Shown: positions 61,501 through 64,000 of the stretch, piece by piece | Numbering within the stretch: the first letter of the stretch is position 1 | Layout: each line of letters starts with the position of its first letter | Translations under genes and position numbers: made by a program | Origin: Ooceraea biroi | Taxonomy: Eukaryota > Arthropoda > Insecta > Hymenoptera > Formicidae | Assembly (NCBI RefSeq): GCF_003672135.1 | Contig: NC_039506.1 | Location: 5,766,001-5,830,000 of the forward strand | Length of the DNA stretch: 64,000 nucleotides | Direction of reading: 5' to 3' | Notes under the pieces: generated by a model | Told to the model about the DNA's origin: nothing | The model's input: only the letters and a program-made list of their open reading frames with translations | The model's database searches: none

Positions 61501-63487
61501 ATCCACTCATTGAATCATACGCTTTCTGGAGTAGATCCGCATTCGACTGCAGTATTCCGCGAGATGCGGGCATCCTGCCGCGTGTTGACGCATGTCCTTC
61601 CGGTATCCTCGTCTCTCCAATGAGGAATCCTCTCTCTTTCGTTGGCATTGCGCTCAAGCGTAGGAGCCGCATCGTCTGGGAACGAGTGTCAAGGGCAGCA
61701 GCAGACGAGAGAAGGTATCTGCCGGGGGGTTGGCTCCGCGGGTGCACACAATCGATATAGCCACTAAAGTTCATGGCGCGCCAGCCACCGCCAACCACCA
61801 TCGTGTCCCGCTGCCGCCGCCTTCCCGCGGTTCGCCGACTCTGGTTTTATATCTCCGAATAGTGACAAGCTTTTTCCTCTTTTGCCACATACGAATCGAG
61901 ATATACGCTGCGCGTGTTACTGTCGCCTATGCAATATGAAATGACCGCGGGTATGAATATTGAATTTGACGGGTTATTATACTGCCTCTTAACCGCATCC
62001 TCCATACAATTGCGCGATGATTTGGCCATTTGTGTCCCATCATTCAAACACGTGTGATTAGTATATTAATAATTTAGATACTATTCACTTTTCATTGTAT
62101 TTCAATGATTTTATTGAAACGTTATTTCTTATCTTTTGAAGCTTGCATGCTTTGTCTATTATAAAATTAAAACAGAAATAATTTTTTGAAAATTAGATAC
62201 TTATATAGGTATGAAAGTAGATTAAAGAAATCGTAAAAAACTTGACATGTTTCTTTGTGGCAATTTTCTAAGCATGCTTTTTAATTAACACTGGTTGAAA
62301 ATATTTCTGCCCTATATGCATTTTGTGGATCGCGATAAATTGACTGTAACGAATAAATTTTTTTAAATTTTTGCTCGATCTCCCCGTGCGAAATCTTCGA
62401 CCGCGCCCATATGCCTTTCGGACTTGAAACTGCCCGCAAATTTTTTCGTGTTGCGGTGCACAACGGGAGCGCAATATCCGGGTGATGAGGTGTAACCATA
62501 AAGAGGCGACCCTCGTAAAAGATATCACGTCGAAAACAACGTGCCGCCGACGCTGAAAGTTGATCTTTAAAAGGACCGTCGTAAAATGTGCGTTTGTAGA
62601 TAAATTAAGTTTTTATGTATATGCTAATCTATAGATTAATGTGAAAAGGAGAGAGAGAATTGATTTTTTCTGCGCAATTTATTTAATATTAATATTTTTT
62701 TATTTTCTAACTTTTATTTTCTAAATGTTACTTTCTGTTTTTATATTTAACGTTTCTAAACATAAAATTTACTGTAATTTTACATTGTTCAGCAAGATTA
62801 AACGCAATTTATTGTCATTTTTTTAAACAAAAGCTGGTCATTTTTGTAACCATTTCGCATATACAATTTTGTATTTGAGAGAAATAACATTTTTGCATTT
62901 TTGCATTTTAGTTTATGCGTTATTCTCTAAACTATCATATAAAATATCTTATGCTTACAACGAAGCAGTACGCGTGCAGTATCGGTGTAAATAAGGCTTG
63001 TCTAGACTCTCAGGGCTTCTTCAGCCTTTAAAGATTCAGGAGGCACTTAAATTAATTGGCTTCCTAATGCTAGGAATCAACGAAGCTAAACGATATAATA
63101 AAGGAGTAACGCACGGCGATAATAAACGAGGAAAATTAGTGGCGCGTTATCAGCGTTTACCTCGATTGGCAAATTGTGCGGTTCTCTTCATACTTCCGTT
63201 CTTTATAAATATTTGCGTGTATTCCCGTATATATATTGTAATTTGAACCTTTCCTCCACAATTAAATAGTAAATGAATGGATTGCGAGAAAGTATTGTGA
63301 GTTTCTATGGCTCTACGTGTCGTATTTTGTTATCGCGATTAATATTAATACTTTTGAGGCTCAGATTACTGCTGAACTGGATATTAAATATGTATCTTAA
63401 CAATGTATGCTTAACAATGCTTGCATGTGTAGACATGAATTGCGATGACATATATTATCATCTTTTTATAATACTTTTTATAATTTT

Positions 63488-63504
63488 ATATATATATATA
63501 TATA
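63488..63504. repeat. (TA)n microsatellite
   Basis: TA run directly before the terminal hairpin element. Confidence 0.8.
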
Positions 63505-63506
63505 CA

Positions 63507-63979
63507 CAGGGTGTCCCAGAATTGTGTATGAAGCGCTCGTGAGCGGGTAGAATGCATCGAACTGAGAAGAAAAGTCCTTTGCCGTTTTGAAATTTTCGCA
63601 ATAGTTAACGAGTTATTAATTATTAAAAATCGCTATATTAGTCCGGCCTACCGCCGAATGCAAGCGCGCGGCAAGATGCGACCGCCTAGAGATCGAGGTT
63701 GCTAGGCGCGCGGGGAATTGTTTATTACAAGTCGCTCTTGCCTAGCCATTGCCACTTGTAATAAACAATTCCCCGCGCGCCTAGCAACCTCGATCTCTAG
63801 GCGGTCGCATCTTGCCGCGCGCTTGCATTCGGCGGTAGGCCGGACTAATATAGCGATTTTTAATAATTAATAACTCGTTAACTATTGCGAAAATTTCAAA
63901 ACGGTAAAGGACTTTTCTTCTCAGTTCGATGCGTTCTACCCGCTCACGAGCGCTTCATACACAATTCTGGGACACCCTG
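63507..63979. mobile_element. Near-perfect 473-bp hairpin transposon (CAGGGTGTCCC ends)
   Basis: Arms 63507-63732 and 63754-63979 are both 226 bp and inverted, with two mismatches found by eye, around a 21 bp loop. Termini are CAGGGTGTCCCAGA...TCTGGGACACCCTG. TACA flanks each side (63503-63506 and 63980-63983), consistent with a 4 bp duplication. There is no ORF. The terminal CAGGGTG is shared with the elements at 10500 and 36723, but the rest of the arm is unrelated. Such high arm identity indicates recent insertion or arm conversion. Confidence 0.9.
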
Positions 63980-63981
63980 TA

Positions 63982-64000
63982 CACACACACACACACACAC
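63982..64000. repeat. (AC)n microsatellite at window edge
   Basis: AC dinucleotide run that continues to the end of the window, adjoining the hairpin element. Confidence 0.85.

Larger units (their letters stand above)
58263..63500. other. Stretch without a supported gene
   Basis: Contains GC-richer islands at 58280-59160, 60170-61130, 61400-61930 and 62370-62600 with overlapping ORFs of up to about 215 codons whose Arg/Ser composition looks non-coding. The remainder is AT-rich. Listed microsatellites are the only structure I can support. Confidence 0.4.

Overview
This 64 kb window reads as nuclear DNA of an insect, most likely a hymenopteran and probably an ant. That is inference, drawn from AT-rich introns, GC-rich CpG-bearing promoters, genes split by long introns, and a dense load of non-autonomous transposons and hairpin elements. 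No operons, ribosome-binding sites, CRISPR arrays, IS elements or convincing tRNA/rRNA genes were seen.

Two genes are well supported. (1) A minus-strand gene has a 3 kb coding exon at 15781-18807. It encodes a taperin/phostensin-like protein (N-terminal PQWKRDLIQRRRQQ motif, Pro/Ser-rich middle, C-terminal VPDYIENDG motif). A compatible phase-0 coding exon lies about 15 kb downstream at 498-671 and the gene probably continues off the left edge. Its GC-rich 5' region is about 18808-19960. (2) A plus-strand two-exon gene (23757-23784 joined to 24979-25808) encodes a 285-residue Myb/SANT-like DNA-binding protein with a C-terminal coiled coil. Its single intron contains a decayed Penelope-type retroelement tail.

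The right half (about 29-64 kb) holds no long conserved ORF. It has a 3.5 kb GC-rich block (29.2-32.7 kb) with good splice donors on both strands, probably a promoter region. It also has isolated candidate exons at 50894-50932 (minus), about 52831-52918 (minus) and 58156-58262 (plus), best explained by long-intron genes whose main exons lie outside the window.

The repeat content is the most informative part. There is a 924 bp element with 106 bp inverted termini and a 9 bp duplication (6253-7176). Two copies of one family with about 260 bp inverted termini differ in internal tandem-repeat number (10500-11338 and 36723-37695). A TTAA-flanked element is built from six 172 bp satellite units (20574-21756). 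A third foldback element (56407-57071) shares its internal repeat module, but not its termini, with the 10500/36723 family. A TA-flanked element (38703-40280) carries inside it a 727 bp palindrome that duplicates a first coding exon in inverted orientation, with reading frame and splice donor kept in both arms. A near-perfect 473 bp hairpin sits at the right edge (63507-63979). The palindrome with mirrored coding exons and the shared-module elements are the best candidates for something not yet described.
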